A DNA stretch of 64,000 nucleotides, from positions 1 to 64,000 of the forward strand of contig CANLPZ010000001.1 in NCBI GenBank assembly GCA_947493145.1, in the 5' to 3' direction. The notes below the pieces were generated by a model. That model was not told the origin of the DNA and did not search any database. It worked only from the letters and a program-made list of their open reading frames with translations. Both the position numbers and the translations under genes were made by a program. Shown one piece after another: positions 9,689-18,539 of this stretch. The DNA comes from an uncultured Paracoccaceae bacterium. GTDB lineage: Bacteria > Pseudomonadota > Alphaproteobacteria > Rhodobacterales > Rhodobacteraceae. Positions within the stretch are counted from its first letter, which is position 1, and each line of letters begins with the position of its first letter.

Positions 9689-10029
9689 CAGTTTTGATCC
9701 TCACATGAGCCAAGATATGAAATGACCGCTGGGCCATCGGTTAAATGTGTGGTGAAGCGTGCGCCATCATCATTGGTCGTCAGCATGTATTCCGCACCGT
9801 CGCCGGTGGCGAACATCACAAAGGTACCCGCAGATGACTTAACGGCCACGACGTCGAGATCACCAAAATCGGTGGTCACTGTTTGCAACGGGATATCGAC
9901 GTCCATGGTAAAACTCGTCTCTGAACAGCCGTCGGTTTCATAACATTCTGTCGTAAAATCACAGGTCATCGCAGTCGCAGATCCTGCGCACAACGCGACA
10001 AAGAAGGGGAGAAGCATTCGAACATTCAT
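9688..10029 (-). CDS. Small secreted cysteine-containing protein of unknown function inside the liv operon
   Basis: A 113-aa product with an N-terminal signal peptide (hydrophobic residues 5-20, probable cleavage after SATA) and a mature part of about 93 residues with four cysteines (TCDF, ECYE, GCSE and C-terminal SCED), suggesting disulfides in the periplasm. It sits between livF and livH: a good GGGAGG ribosome site overlaps the livF end, and its stop overlaps the livH start, so it is a true operon member. Family not recognised. It may act with the transporter (binding-protein partner, chaperone or sensor), but that is inference from position. Confidence 0.75.
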   Translation of the reverse strand: MNVRMLLPFFVALCAGSATAMTCDFTTECYETDGCSETSFTMDVDIPLQTVTTDFGDLDVVAVKSSAGTFVMFATGDGAEYMLTTNDDGARFTTHLTDGPAVISYLGSCEDQN

Positions 10030-10031
10030 CT

Positions 10032-10745
10032 TTAACCTCCCAAGAAACTTTTGCGAACTTCGGGATCGTTCAACAGGGCTTGGCCCGTATCGGTAAAGGC
10101 GTTTCGCCCTTGGACCAAAACGTAACCTTTGTCCGCAATTTCAAGCGCTTGTCGGGCGTTTTGTTCCACCATCAGGATTGAAATTCCGGTGCGTGCGACC
10201 TCGATTATCCGGTCAAACAATTCGTCCATGACGATCGGTGAAACGCCCGCTGTTGGTTCGTCCAACATCAACACGCTTGGTTGTGTCATCAAAGCGCGAC
10301 CGACGGCGACCTGTTGGCGCTGACCACCGGACAATTCGCCAGCCGGTTGGTGGCGCTTGTCACCCAATATCGGGAACAGCTCATAAACTTGATCAATCGT
10401 GTCTTGGATATTATCGCGCCGCAGAAACGCCCCCATTTCCAAGTTTTCTTCGACGGACATCGAGGTAAAGATATTCTGCGTTTGGGGGACAAATCCCATA
10501 CCCTTGGCCACGCGGGCCTGTGGGGTGAGTTTTGTGATATCTTCGCCGTCCAGCCGAACCCCACCGGTGTGGATGTTCAACATGCCAAAAACGGCTTTCA
10601 TCGCCGTGGATTTACCGGCCCCATTGGGACCAACGATGACGGCAATCTCGCCCTTGTCCACAGCCACAGTGCAATCATGCAGGATATCCGCACCGGTGCC
10701 ATAGCCGCCGGTCATGCCATCCCCAATTAGAAACGGTTCGCTCAT
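10032..10745 (-). CDS. livF: Branched-chain amino-acid-type ABC transporter ATPase LivF
   Basis: A 237-aa ABC ATPase with Walker A (GPNGAGKST), signature LSGGQ, Walker B (VLMLDEP) and a switch His replaced by the LivF-typical EQNA segment. Its length matches LivF, the shorter of the two Liv ATPases. The start overlaps the livG stop by 4 bp. It energises uptake through LivH/LivM. Confidence 0.9.
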   Translation of the reverse strand: MSEPFLIGDGMTGGYGTGADILHDCTVAVDKGEIAVIVGPNGAGKSTAMKAVFGMLNIHTGGVRLDGEDITKLTPQARVAKGMGFVPQTQNIFTSMSVEENLEMGAFLRRDNIQDTIDQVYELFPILGDKRHQPAGELSGGQRQQVAVGRALMTQPSVLMLDEPTAGVSPIVMDELFDRIIEVARTGISILMVEQNARQALEIADKGYVLVQGRNAFTDTGQALLNDPEVRKSFLGG

Positions 10746-11518
10746 GCTGGTTCCTTGTTCTTTAATCCGGTGCCCAGATAGGCTTCGATCACTTGCTCGT
10801 TGGCTTTGATCTCGTCCAGCGTGCCTTCGGCAAGAACTTTACCTTCGGCCATACAAATAACGGGGTCGCAGATGCGGCCGATGAAATCCATATCGTGTTC
10901 GATCACGACGAATGTGTATCCGCGTTCTTTGTTCAAACGCAGGATCGCATCCCCAATGGTGTTCAAAAGGGTCCGGTTCACGCCGGCGCCGACTTCGTCC
11001 AGAAACACAATCTTGGCATCGACCATCATGGTGCGCCCCAATTCCAGCAGCTTTTTCTGGCCGCCAGACAGATTGCCTGCTTTTTCGTCTTTCAAGTGGC
11101 TGATGGTTAGGAAATCGAGCACGTCATCCGCTTTTTTCAACAGGGCTGCTTCTTCTTGGGCGATGCGGCCACGGCCAAACCATGCATTCCACAGCGTTTC
11201 GCCTGATTGCCCACCGGGCACCATCATCAGGTTTTCGCGCACTGTCATTGAACTGAATTCATGTGCAATCTGGAACGTTCGCAACAGGCCCTTGTGAAAC
11301 AGCTCATGCGGTGGCAGGCCAGTGATGTCTTCGCCCGCCATCAAGACCTGACCCTCGGTTGGTTTAAGTACGCCCGCGATCACATTGAAAAGAGTGGTTT
11401 TTCCTGCGCCGTTAGGACCAATCAGGCCCGTAATCGACCCTTCGTCGATTTTCAGCGTTGCGCCGTCCACGGCTCGAAACCCGCCAAAAGCTTTGGCGAC
11501 GTCTTTAACCTCGATCAT
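10742..11518 (-). CDS. livG: Branched-chain amino-acid-type ABC transporter ATPase LivG
   Basis: A 258-aa ABC ATPase with Walker A (GPNGAGKTT), signature LSGGQ, Walker B (IVFLDEV) and EHDM H-loop; the LivG-specific C-terminal helix (VIEAYLG) is present. It has a strong GGGGGAA ribosome site. It follows livK after a gap with a terminator-like hairpin (11556-11586) that probably makes the binding protein more abundant than the membrane complex. Confidence 0.9.
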   Translation of the reverse strand: MIEVKDVAKAFGGFRAVDGATLKIDEGSITGLIGPNGAGKTTLFNVIAGVLKPTEGQVLMAGEDITGLPPHELFHKGLLRTFQIAHEFSSMTVRENLMMVPGGQSGETLWNAWFGRGRIAQEEAALLKKADDVLDFLTISHLKDEKAGNLSGGQKKLLELGRTMMVDAKIVFLDEVGAGVNRTLLNTIGDAILRLNKERGYTFVVIEHDMDFIGRICDPVICMAEGKVLAEGTLDEIKANEQVIEAYLGTGLKNKEPA

Positions 11519-11555
11519 TGAAATTCCCCCGAACAGATGTTCTGTTCTTGTTTGA

Positions 11556-11586
11556 AAAACGGCGCGGAGGGTATCCGCGCCGTTTT
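11556..11586 (-). terminator. Intercistronic terminator/attenuator between livK and livG
   Basis: A perfect 13-bp stem with a 5-nt loop, followed on the minus strand by a run of T. Because livG-F-H-M continue downstream with no obvious promoter between, this is probably a partial terminator giving excess livK transcript. Confidence 0.75.
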
Positions 11587-11602
11587 ATCGTTTGCAATCC
11601 GA

Positions 11603-12796
11603 TTAACGGTACTTCGCCGTTGTGATTTCGCCACCGTCGATGACAATCTGACGGTAGTTACCAGCGGATTCACCGGGGCCGATAAGCTCAACCGCTGTCG
11701 CGCCCACATAGTCGATGTCGATCCCTTTTTCCAACAGCGCAAGGCCGGCAGCCAACTGACCAGGGAAGATTTTAACACCCGGTGCGTTTGCAACGTCCAT
11801 TACGTTGTTCTTGTACGCTGACGGATCAGATGATCCAGCCGCTTGCATCGCCAACATCATCAATGCGGCCGCGTCATAGCTTTCCGGTGTGAAAGGGGAT
11901 GTCGAATCAAATGCACCAGCGACTTCCGCTTCGAACATCGCAACACCTGGGCTGTCTGTTCCTGGGTGCTGACCTGTTGAGCCTTCGATTTCGTCACCAA
12001 AGTTTTCAGCCAATTTCGCACTGATCATACCGTCAGGGAAGTGGAACGTGTCAAACGCGCCAGAATCAAGCGCCGAACGCACGATACCTGACCCACCTTG
12101 GTCAACGTAGCCTGCAACAACCAAACGGTCACCACCGGCCGATGCCAATGCACCAACTTCGGCAGAATAATCCGCTTTGCCGTCTTCGTGTGCGGCTGAA
12201 ATTGTGACTTCGCCACCAGCCGCTTCATAAGCCGCTTGGAATGCGTCAGCCAAACCTTTGCCGTAGTCGTTGTTTGTATATGTCAACGCGACGGATTTGA
12301 TGCCTTCTTCCATCAACACGTCGGTCATTACGACGCCTTGGCGTGCATCAGATGGTGCGGTGCGGAAGAACAAACCATTGTCTTCAGCTGTTGAAAGGCC
12401 CGGTGATGTCGCTGATGGGGACACCATCACAACGCCGTTGGCCAACGCAACGTTTGCAAGGATCGCACCAGTAACACCTGAACAGTCGGCGCCCATGATG
12501 CCTTTGACACCGTCAGCCGTGATCAAACGTTCCGCAGCAGCAGTCGCCGCACCCGCATCGATACAAGTTGAATCGGCGCGTACGCTCTCAACTTTTGCAC
12601 CGCCCATCAAAAGACCAGAGGCGGTGACTTCGGCCATTGCCAATTCAGCGCCATCCGCCATGGACGGTGTGAGTGATTCAATTGGTCCGGTGAAGCCCAA
12701 AATCACACCCAATTTGATTGTTTCAGCGTGACCATCTGCAGATGCAGCGCCCGCCATTAGAGCTGTGGCTGCAGTGGCCATTAGCATCTTTTTCAT
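11603..12796 (-). CDS. livK: ABC transporter periplasmic substrate-binding protein, LivJ/LivK-type
   Basis: The start is the ATG at 12796 (MKKML...), which has GGGAGA upstream and gives a normal signal peptide with cleavage near ASA-DG; a longer in-frame reading has no such signals. The product is 397 aa, a type I periplasmic binding protein with two cysteines (STCID, ADCSG) that may form the N-lobe disulfide known in this family. It captures the ligand for the LivHMFG transporter encoded downstream. Ligand specificity cannot be read from sequence. Confidence 0.88.
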   Translation of the reverse strand: MKKMLMATAATALMAGAASADGHAETIKLGVILGFTGPIESLTPSMADGAELAMAEVTASGLLMGGAKVESVRADSTCIDAGAATAAAERLITADGVKGIMGADCSGVTGAILANVALANGVVMVSPSATSPGLSTAEDNGLFFRTAPSDARQGVVMTDVLMEEGIKSVALTYTNNDYGKGLADAFQAAYEAAGGEVTISAAHEDGKADYSAEVGALASAGGDRLVVAGYVDQGGSGIVRSALDSGAFDTFHFPDGMISAKLAENFGDEIEGSTGQHPGTDSPGVAMFEAEVAGAFDSTSPFTPESYDAAALMMLAMQAAGSSDPSAYKNNVMDVANAPGVKIFPGQLAAGLALLEKGIDIDYVGATAVELIGPGESAGNYRQIVIDGGEITTAKYR

Positions 12797-12843
12797 TGTC
12801 GTTCTCCCGTGTTGGATTTTTATCCTGTTTTGAATGCTAAGCA

Positions 12844-12865
12844 GGGTTTTTTGAAAAGAAAACCC
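12844..12865. promoter_or_regulatory. Inverted repeat upstream of livK
   Basis: GGGTTTT, 8 nt, AAAACCC: perfect 7-bp arms starting 48 bp upstream of the livK start. It could be an operator or a leader hairpin. No known motif is recognised. Confidence 0.35.
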
Positions 12866-12988
12866 AATTTTCAAAGAACGCTTAGTTAGTTCTTGCTGAT
12901 TTCTAAGGAATATTGGTCTTTTTCGAAAAGAAATCACCAACGCAACAAACCGGTTCACACGAAAAACTGGACGCTTGTTCAGAAAATA

Positions 12989-13003
12989 TGGTGAAAATCA
13001 CCA
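12989..13003. promoter_or_regulatory. Short dyad between the GlxA-type regulator and livK
   Basis: TGGTGA, AAA, TCACCA: perfect 6-bp arms, about 190 bp upstream of livK and 26 bp past the regulator's stop. It is either a regulatory site for the liv operon or a weak hairpin ending the regulator transcript. Confidence 0.3.
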
Positions 13004-13028
13004 GAATCAGTTGGTTTTCCGTAAAGCC

Positions 13029-14027
13029 TTAGATTGAAAGCCGCGCAGTTTGCGCACCCCGTTCCCGATAGGGCGTCGTGTTGTAATGCGACCGGTAGCA
13101 TTTTGAGAAATGCGATGGCGATGTAAATCCGCAGGCGAGCGCGACATTGATCACACTCATATCCGTTTGCATCAGTAGATTCCGTGCCTTTTGCAGCCGT
13201 AATTCCATGTAATACCGTTTTGGGCTGCGGTTCAAATAGCGTCGGAACAACCGTTCCAATTGGCGTGTCGACATCCCGACCTCTTGGGCCAAAATGGATG
13301 GGCTGATTGGGTCCTCGATGTTCTTTTCCATAATCTGGATCACGGATGACAGTTTGGGGTGCCGCACCCCGATCCGAGATGGAATTGACAGGCGTTGCGT
13401 GTCTTGGTCTGTTCGAATTGCACTGTAGATCAATTGATCGGCCACTGAATTTGCAAGCTCTTCACCAAAATCGGTCGCGATGTTTTGCAACATTAAATCG
13501 ATGGACGCGGTTCCACCGGCGGTGGTGAACCGATTTCCATCAACAACAAAAACAGATTTTGTCAGTTCGATGTCTTCGAATTCTTCGGTAAAACTGTCTT
13601 GGTTCTCCCAGTGGATGGTCGCTTTCTTTCCCTCCAGCAATCCTGCTTTGGCCAAAATATACGCACCGGTGCAAACGCCACCGATCTTGGCCCCACGGCG
13701 GGATTCACGGCGCAGCCAGTTCAAAATTGCTTGGCTTGTATTCTTTTGAACATTTGCGCCTGCGCAAACAAAAATTGTGTCGTCTCTTTTGACCTCGACC
13801 AAATCGTTATCCAGTTGAAAATCAATTCCGGTTGAACATCGCGCGGTTTTGCCGCCTTCGCCAAACAGGGACCACGTATATAGCGTTTTGCCTGACATGA
13901 GATTCGCAAGCCGCAGGCTTTCGATTGCGCTGGAAAAAGTCAGCAATGTGAAATCGTTCAAAAGCACAAAAACAAAGTGTTTTGGCTTTTGATCGTCTGT
14001 TTCGATTTCAACAATCTGTCGCTGCAT
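13029..14027 (-). CDS. GlxA-family AraC-type transcriptional regulator
   Basis: The N-terminal half is a DJ-1/PfpI-like amidotransferase fold with the nucleophile-elbow sequence [14 protein letters not shown]. The C-terminal third is an AraC double helix-turn-helix ([19 protein letters not shown], then [18 protein letters not shown]). The chosen ATG gives 332 aa; a longer TTG start at 14093 has no ribosome site. GlxA-type regulators such as Pseudomonas GbdR and CdhR control glycine-betaine, dimethylglycine and carnitine catabolism. Its place beside the liv operon and the dimethylglycine-dehydrogenase-like pair makes it a plausible local regulator, by inference. Confidence 0.82.
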   Translation of the reverse strand: MQRQIVEIETDDQKPKHFVFVLLNDFTLLTFSSAIESLRLANLMSGKTLYTWSLFGEGGKTARCSTGIDFQLDNDLVEVKRDDTIFVCAGANVQKNTSQAILNWLRRESRRGAKIGGVCTGAYILAKAGLLEGKKATIHWENQDSFTEEFEDIELTKSVFVVDGNRFTTAGGTASIDLMLQNIATDFGEELANSVADQLIYSAIRTDQDTQRLSIPSRIGVRHPKLSSVIQIMEKNIEDPISPSILAQEVGMSTRQLERLFRRYLNRSPKRYYMELRLQKARNLLMQTDMSVINVALACGFTSPSHFSKCYRSHYNTTPYRERGAQTARLSI

Positions 14028-14124
14028 GGCAGGTTCGCTTTGCAAATTCTTGGTCTGGAATGGAAGCTCAGCAATTTTTTTTCGTTCCCGCAAGGCAAAA
14101 GTGACACATTCACCACTTTCTGCA

Positions 14125-14154
14125 TTGGCAAACTGGTTCGGTGGTATTTATATA
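14125..14154 (+). promoter_or_regulatory. Candidate sigma-70 promoter for the DAHP synthase gene
   Basis: TTGGCA followed after 17-18 nt by TTATAT/TATATA, about 40 nt upstream of the chosen start codon. Confidence 0.5.
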
Positions 14155-14190
14155 CGTCTACTTGATACCGCTAACCCTATGGAGCTTGAT

Positions 14191-15561
14191 ATGGGTACTT
14201 GGAAGAAAACAGACTGGCGCAACAAACAACGCGTGCAGATGCCTGATTATTTGGATCAGGATGCATTGAACGCTGTTGAGGCACGTCTTTCAAGCTATCC
14301 ACCCTTAGTGTTTGCAGGCGAAGCACGTCGTTTGAAAGAACAGCTTGGTGCCGCCTCGCGGGGCGAGGCGTTTTTATTGCAAGGCGGCGATTGCGCGGAA
14401 AGCTTTGAAGAGTTTTCTGCCGACGGTATTCGCGACACGTTTAAAGTTATGCTGCAAATGGCGATGGTTTTGACATACGGGGCGAAAGTTCCGGTGGTTA
14501 AAGTTGGCCGTATGGCCGGTCAGTTTGCGAAACCACGCTCTGCCCCGACAGAAACCATTGATGGTGTGGAATTGCCATCGTTTCGTGGTGACATCATTAA
14601 CGAATTGGCATTTACGCCCGAAGCACGCATTCCGCAGCCGGAAAAAATGCTTCGCGCCTACACCCAAGCGGCGGCGACGCTTAACCTTGTTCGTGCGTTT
14701 TCAACTGGTGGCTACGCAGATGTGCATCAGGTTCACCAATGGACACTTGGGTTCACCAATGCACCTGAAGCTGAAAAGTATCGCGAATTGGCGGTTCGGA
14801 TTTCTGACACACTGGACTTTATGAAAGCCGCAGGTGTGAACCAAGAAACAGCGCATACGTTGCAGTCTGTTGATTTCTACACCAGCCACGAAGCGCTTTT
14901 GCTTGAATACGAAGAGGCACTATGTCGTCTGGATTCAACATCAGGCAAATGGCTTGCCGGATCCGGCCATATGATTTGGATCGGTGACCGGACACGCCAG
15001 CCAGATGGTGCGCATGTTGAATTCTGCCGCGGTGTTCAAAACCCGATTGGGTTGAAATGTGGCCCAACGACAACTGCGGATGATCTGAAAGTTCTAATGA
15101 ACAAACTGAACCCAGAAAACGAAGCCGGTCGTTTGACATTGATCGCACGGTTTGGCGCGGGATCCGTTGGTGAACATCTTCCGCGTTTGATCAAAGCCGT
15201 AAAGGAAGAGGGCGCAAATGTGCTTTGGACCTGTGATGCGATGCATGGCAACACCATCAAATCATCAACCGGTTTCAAAACGCGCCCATTCGAAAGCGTT
15301 CTGCGTGAAGTCAAAGAATTCTTTGCAGTCCATAACGCCGAAGGCACGATCCCAGGTGGTGTGCATTTCGAAATGACCGGATCCGACGTGACCGAATGTA
15401 CCGGCGGCGTGCGTGCGGTAACAGACGAGGATCTTTCAAGCCGGTACCATACCGCCTGTGATCCGCGTTTGAACGCAAGCCAATCTTTGGAACTTGCATT
15501 CTTGGTCTCTGAAGAGCTGACAGCCCGTCGTACCGCATTGCAAGCGGCGTCTGGTCAATAA
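14191..15561 (+). CDS. aroG: Class II 3-deoxy-7-phosphoheptulonate (DAHP) synthase
   Basis: The start is the ATG at 14191, which has GGAG six bases upstream and gives a 456-aa class II (plant-type) enzyme of normal length; longer upstream readings have no support. The product condenses phosphoenolpyruvate and erythrose-4-phosphate, the first step of aromatic amino-acid synthesis. The family signature QGGDCAES is seen near residue 70 and the C-terminal [15 protein letters not shown] region is intact. It is transcribed alone; its terminator lies inside the convergent PAS gene. A second shikimate-pathway gene (aroQ) occurs at 28.6 kb. Confidence 0.93.
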   Translation: MGTWKKTDWRNKQRVQMPDYLDQDALNAVEARLSSYPPLVFAGEARRLKEQLGAASRGEAFLLQGGDCAESFEEFSADGIRDTFKVMLQMAMVLTYGAKVPVVKVGRMAGQFAKPRSAPTETIDGVELPSFRGDIINELAFTPEARIPQPEKMLRAYTQAAATLNLVRAFSTGGYADVHQVHQWTLGFTNAPEAEKYRELAVRISDTLDFMKAAGVNQETAHTLQSVDFYTSHEALLLEYEEALCRLDSTSGKWLAGSGHMIWIGDRTRQPDGAHVEFCRGVQNPIGLKCGPTTTADDLKVLMNKLNPENEAGRLTLIARFGAGSVGEHLPRLIKAVKEEGANVLWTCDAMHGNTIKSSTGFKTRPFESVLREVKEFFAVHNAEGTIPGGVHFEMTGSDVTECTGGVRAVTDEDLSSRYHTACDPRLNASQSLELAFLVSEELTARRTALQAASGQ

Positions 15562-15564
15562 AAC

Positions 15565-16236
15565 TCAGTCGGACGGGTTATTTTCGTCCCAAACCAATCG
15601 CAAAGCCGGACGTTTCGCGTCCGGCTTTTTTTGATGTTCGAACGTGGCGGCTTTTTCGGCGAATTCAGGCGTGGAGGGCGTTTCGACCAATTCGGCAATT
15701 GTGCTGCGGAGTTTCGCCGTATCCGCCAAATCAAAGCGCCGTGGGGTTTGACCAATTCGACCACGACTGACCAACACGCCAAGTGCACGTGAAATATCCC
15801 CGAAATCACTTTGCAATGGTAACAAAAGAAATTGTGCGTCCAAACGGTCTGTTTCGGACTTGTTTGGCGAAAACAACCGGAGTTCCAAGGGCGTTGCATC
15901 GCGATACACACGTTCGATACTTTGCGATGCGTGCATTCGGCTCGACGGTTCGAACAGGGATGTCACGGGCATGCCGCGGACTTCCATTCCCATTAGATCA
16001 TTCAAGTGTGACCCCGCTATTCGAAACCTTGATATCCCGGGTGCGACACGTTCCAAGATAAAGGCATATTCCAACGCATCTTCGATTCCGATGGGGTCAA
16101 TTTCAGATCGGGCCGGCGCGCGGCGATTGCCACGAAGGGCAGTCCAGTAGGCTTCGACCATGGACAAAACTGGGTAACGGGAATTTGGTTTCACTGAGGA
16201 CATAACGACGACGTTTTCAAAGCCTATATTTTGCAT
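15565..16236 (-). CDS. PAS_5-family protein of unknown role
   Basis: The start is the ATG at 16236 with GGAGA upstream, giving 223 aa; the open frame extends upstream without signals. The sequence fits the alphaproteobacterial single-PAS family PAS_5 (segments MVEAYWTALRGNRRAPARSEIDP, an RFRIAGSHLNDLMGMEVRGMP core, and LLLPL). No kinase, HTH or membrane segment is attached. Family members are mostly uncharacterised single-domain sensors. The gene converges on aroG, ending 4 bp from its stop, and its C-terminal codons contain the aroG terminator. Confidence 0.7.
   Translation of the reverse strand: MQNIGFENVVVMSSVKPNSRYPVLSMVEAYWTALRGNRRAPARSEIDPIGIEDALEYAFILERVAPGISRFRIAGSHLNDLMGMEVRGMPVTSLFEPSSRMHASQSIERVYRDATPLELRLFSPNKSETDRLDAQFLLLPLQSDFGDISRALGVLVSRGRIGQTPRRFDLADTAKLRSTIAELVETPSTPEFAEKAATFEHQKKPDAKRPALRLVWDENNPSD
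15602..15632 (+). terminator. aroG terminator embedded in the convergent PAS-protein gene
   Basis: AAAGCCGGACG, TTTCG, CGTCCGGCTTT followed by more T: an 11-bp stem about 40 nt after the aroG stop. The same bases encode part of the last 14 codons of the minus-strand gene. Confidence 0.8.
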
Positions 16237-16488
16237 TTTTGTCTCCGGTTGGTGGCGCATTGATGAATGAACCCAGCGAAGACACACGGTTTTTTTAACG
16301 CTTAGTTCATTTTGGTTCCCGAAGTGTTAATACGACAAAGATTTTGAAAATTTGAAATGAAAAAGAGTTAAAAGGTTAATGCATTTGAAGAACTTAGCAT
16401 TAAAACTTGACCCAATCTTTGGAAAAACCTTCGCAATTTTGATCGGATCGGGCATAAGTCGTGGCGACAGATGGTAAGGATTGAACGA

Positions 16489-17379
16489 ATGATAGTTTCC
16501 ATGACAGGGTTTTGCGCGCGCACAGGTGCTTCTGACGGATACGGGTGGAGCTGGGATATTCGTTCGGTGAATGCCAAAGGTTTGGATATCCGCACGCGCA
16601 TGCCGGATTGGGCAAATGCCTTAGATGTTGAATTGCGCAAAATCCTGAAATCAAAGCTTTCGCGCGGGAATGTGAGCGTGTCGCTACGGGTGGTTGCGGA
16701 CGACAGCGCAGACACCCAATCCATCGATGAAACCCAAGTTGACAAAGTGCTTGCTGCCCTTCAGCTGATTGAAACACGTGCCGCAGATATGGGGCAGGGG
16801 CTAGCCCCCTCAAAGGCGGCGGATTTATTGTCGGTACGGGGTGTTCTTGGCAACGCTAGCACGAGCGACATTCCCGATGGGTTGATCAAGGCGCTTCGGT
16901 CCGATTTCGACGCGCTGCTGGATGGTTTTTTGTCGATGCGCAAAGCCGAGGGCGCAGAGCTTGCGAAAGTGTTGAATGCGCAAGTTGCTCAGATCGAAGC
17001 TTTGGTCACGGACGCCACACAGGTTCTGCCAGCGCGCGAGGCAGAGGCCAAAACAAACCTGCAAGCCGCGTTGCAACGGATCACGGACAACGTGGATGGT
17101 GTTGATGCGGACCGCATTGCCCAAGAGCTGGCTGTGCTGGCGGTAAAGTCAGACGTGACCGAAGAAATCGACCGACTAACCGCCCATATCGCAGCGGCGG
17201 GTGAATTGTTGGCAACCAAAGGGCCCGTTGGTCGCAAACTTGATTTCCTGTGCCAAGAGTTTAACCGCGAGGCGAACACGCTGTGTTCAAAATCGAATTT
17301 TGCGGAATTGACCAAAATCGGTCTTGAGTTGAAAGTGGTCATCGATCAAATGCGAGAACAAATTCAAAATGTGGAGTAG
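16489..17379 (+). CDS. yicC: YicC-family protein (endoribonuclease family)
   Basis: The start chosen is the ATG at 16489 with AAGGA upstream, giving the family's typical MIxSMTGF N-terminus (296 aa). YicC proteins are reported as hydrolytic endoribonucleases. The conserved RSVNAKGLDIR-R-P and the C-terminal GRKLDFLCQEFNREANTL-SK segments are present. It is followed after 3 bp by gmk, a very common pairing, so the two are probably cotranscribed. Cellular role in this organism is inferred only. Confidence 0.88.
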   Translation: MIVSMTGFCARTGASDGYGWSWDIRSVNAKGLDIRTRMPDWANALDVELRKILKSKLSRGNVSVSLRVVADDSADTQSIDETQVDKVLAALQLIETRAADMGQGLAPSKAADLLSVRGVLGNASTSDIPDGLIKALRSDFDALLDGFLSMRKAEGAELAKVLNAQVAQIEALVTDATQVLPAREAEAKTNLQAALQRITDNVDGVDADRIAQELAVLAVKSDVTEEIDRLTAHIAAAGELLATKGPVGRKLDFLCQEFNREANTLCSKSNFAELTKIGLELKVVIDQMREQIQNVE

Positions 17380-17382
17380 ACG

Positions 17383-18021
17383 ATGCCGCGTCGTGGTCTT
17401 TTAATCATTCTATCCTCGCCCTCAGGCGCTGGCAAAAGCACATTGGCGAAACGTTTGATGGCTTGGGATTCCGATCTGTCGTTTTCGGTGTCGGCCACGA
17501 CCCGTCCACCGCGTGATGGCGAAATTGATGGCAAAGATTATTTTTTTCAGACCGAAGACGAATTTCGTTCAAATGTTAATGATGGTGAAATGCTGGAACA
17601 CGCCCATGTTTTCGGCAATTTTTATGGGTCGCCCGCAGCGCCGGTTCGCGACGCCATTGAACAGGGGCGTGACGTTTTGTTTGACGTGGATTGGCAGGGT
17701 GAACAGCAAATTCAGAACTCTGATTTAAAAGACTACGCGCTGTCGATTTTCATCTTACCGCCGTCGATCACCGAACTGCGCAGACGTTTGGAAACACGTG
17801 CGCAGGACAGCGAAGAGGTGATTTCGAAACGCATGCTCAAAAGTTGGGACGAAATCAGCCACTGGGGTGGGTATGATTACGTTCTGGTCAATGACGATCT
17901 GGATGAAACCGAAGAGGCGTTGAAAACCATCATCGCCGCAGAGCGGATGAAACGCGAACAGCAGCCGGATTTACTGGCGCATGTGCGAAAGCTTCATGAT
18001 GAATTCGAGGATATGGTATGA
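17383..18021 (+). CDS. gmk: Guanylate kinase
   Basis: A 212-aa P-loop kinase with the motif [10 protein letters not shown] near residues 10-20, the GMP-binding segment [14 protein letters not shown] and the lid R-R-RAQDS-E. It phosphorylates GMP to GDP with ATP. It lies 3 bp after yicC, and its stop overlaps the next start by 4 bp, so yicC-gmk-carbonic anhydrase-transsulfuration gene form one transcription unit. Confidence 0.95.
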   Translation: MPRRGLLIILSSPSGAGKSTLAKRLMAWDSDLSFSVSATTRPPRDGEIDGKDYFFQTEDEFRSNVNDGEMLEHAHVFGNFYGSPAAPVRDAIEQGRDVLFDVDWQGEQQIQNSDLKDYALSIFILPPSITELRRRLETRAQDSEEVISKRMLKSWDEISHWGGYDYVLVNDDLDETEEALKTIIAAERMKREQQPDLLAHVRKLHDEFEDMV

Positions 18022-18539
18022 CCCTTTACGCACTTGGTGAGCGAACACCGCTTGTTGACCCATCGGCGTGGATCGCACCGGATGCCAACCTGATTGGTGG
18101 CGTCATTGCTGGTCCAAAATCATCCATTTGGTTTGGATGTACGTTGCGGGGGGATAACGAAGACATTACCGTTGGCGAAGGGTCGAATATCCAAGAAAAC
18201 TGTGTGTTGCATACCGACATGGGCTTTCCTTTGGACATCGGTCGAAATTGCACCATCGGGCACAAGGCAATGTTGCACGGTTGTACGATTGGCGAAAATT
18301 CGTTGATTGGCATGGGGGCGACGGTTTTGAACGGTGCAAAAATTGGCAAAAACTGTTTGATCGGGGCTGGTGCATTGATTACTGAGGGCAAGGAGATTCC
18401 GGATGGATCGCTTGTCATGGGCGCACCGGGCAAAATTGTGCGCCAACTTGACGAGGCGGCGATAAAATCACTGACGTTGTCCGCACTTCATTACCAAGAA
18501 AACGCTGCTCGTTTTGCAAAGGACCTAAAAGAAATATGA
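18018..18539 (+). CDS. Gamma-class carbonic anhydrase family protein
   Basis: A 173-aa left-handed beta-helix protein built of hexapeptide repeats ([37 protein letters not shown]). His65, His82 and His87 match the three zinc/iron ligands of the gamma carbonic anhydrase/PaaY/YrdA family. It is likely a cytoplasmic trimer. Activity in single-domain members is variable, so carbonic anhydrase is a family label rather than a proven function. The gene overlaps both neighbours by 4 bp. Confidence 0.87.
   Translation: MTLYALGERTPLVDPSAWIAPDANLIGGVIAGPKSSIWFGCTLRGDNEDITVGEGSNIQENCVLHTDMGFPLDIGRNCTIGHKAMLHGCTIGENSLIGMGATVLNGAKIGKNCLIGAGALITEGKEIPDGSLVMGAPGKIVRQLDEAAIKSLTLSALHYQENAARFAKDLKEI

Noticed and set aside
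12877-12887. 11-mer AACGCTTAGTT shared with 16297-16307
   Set aside because: A single shared 11-mer in 64 kb is not significant, and the flanks do not match.
12797-12958. N-terminal extension of the livK frame
   Set aside because: It would bury the signal peptide; the internal ATG has a good ribosome site.
14028-14093. Longer TTG start for the GlxA-type regulator
   Set aside because: No ribosome site and the added residues fall outside the conserved domain.
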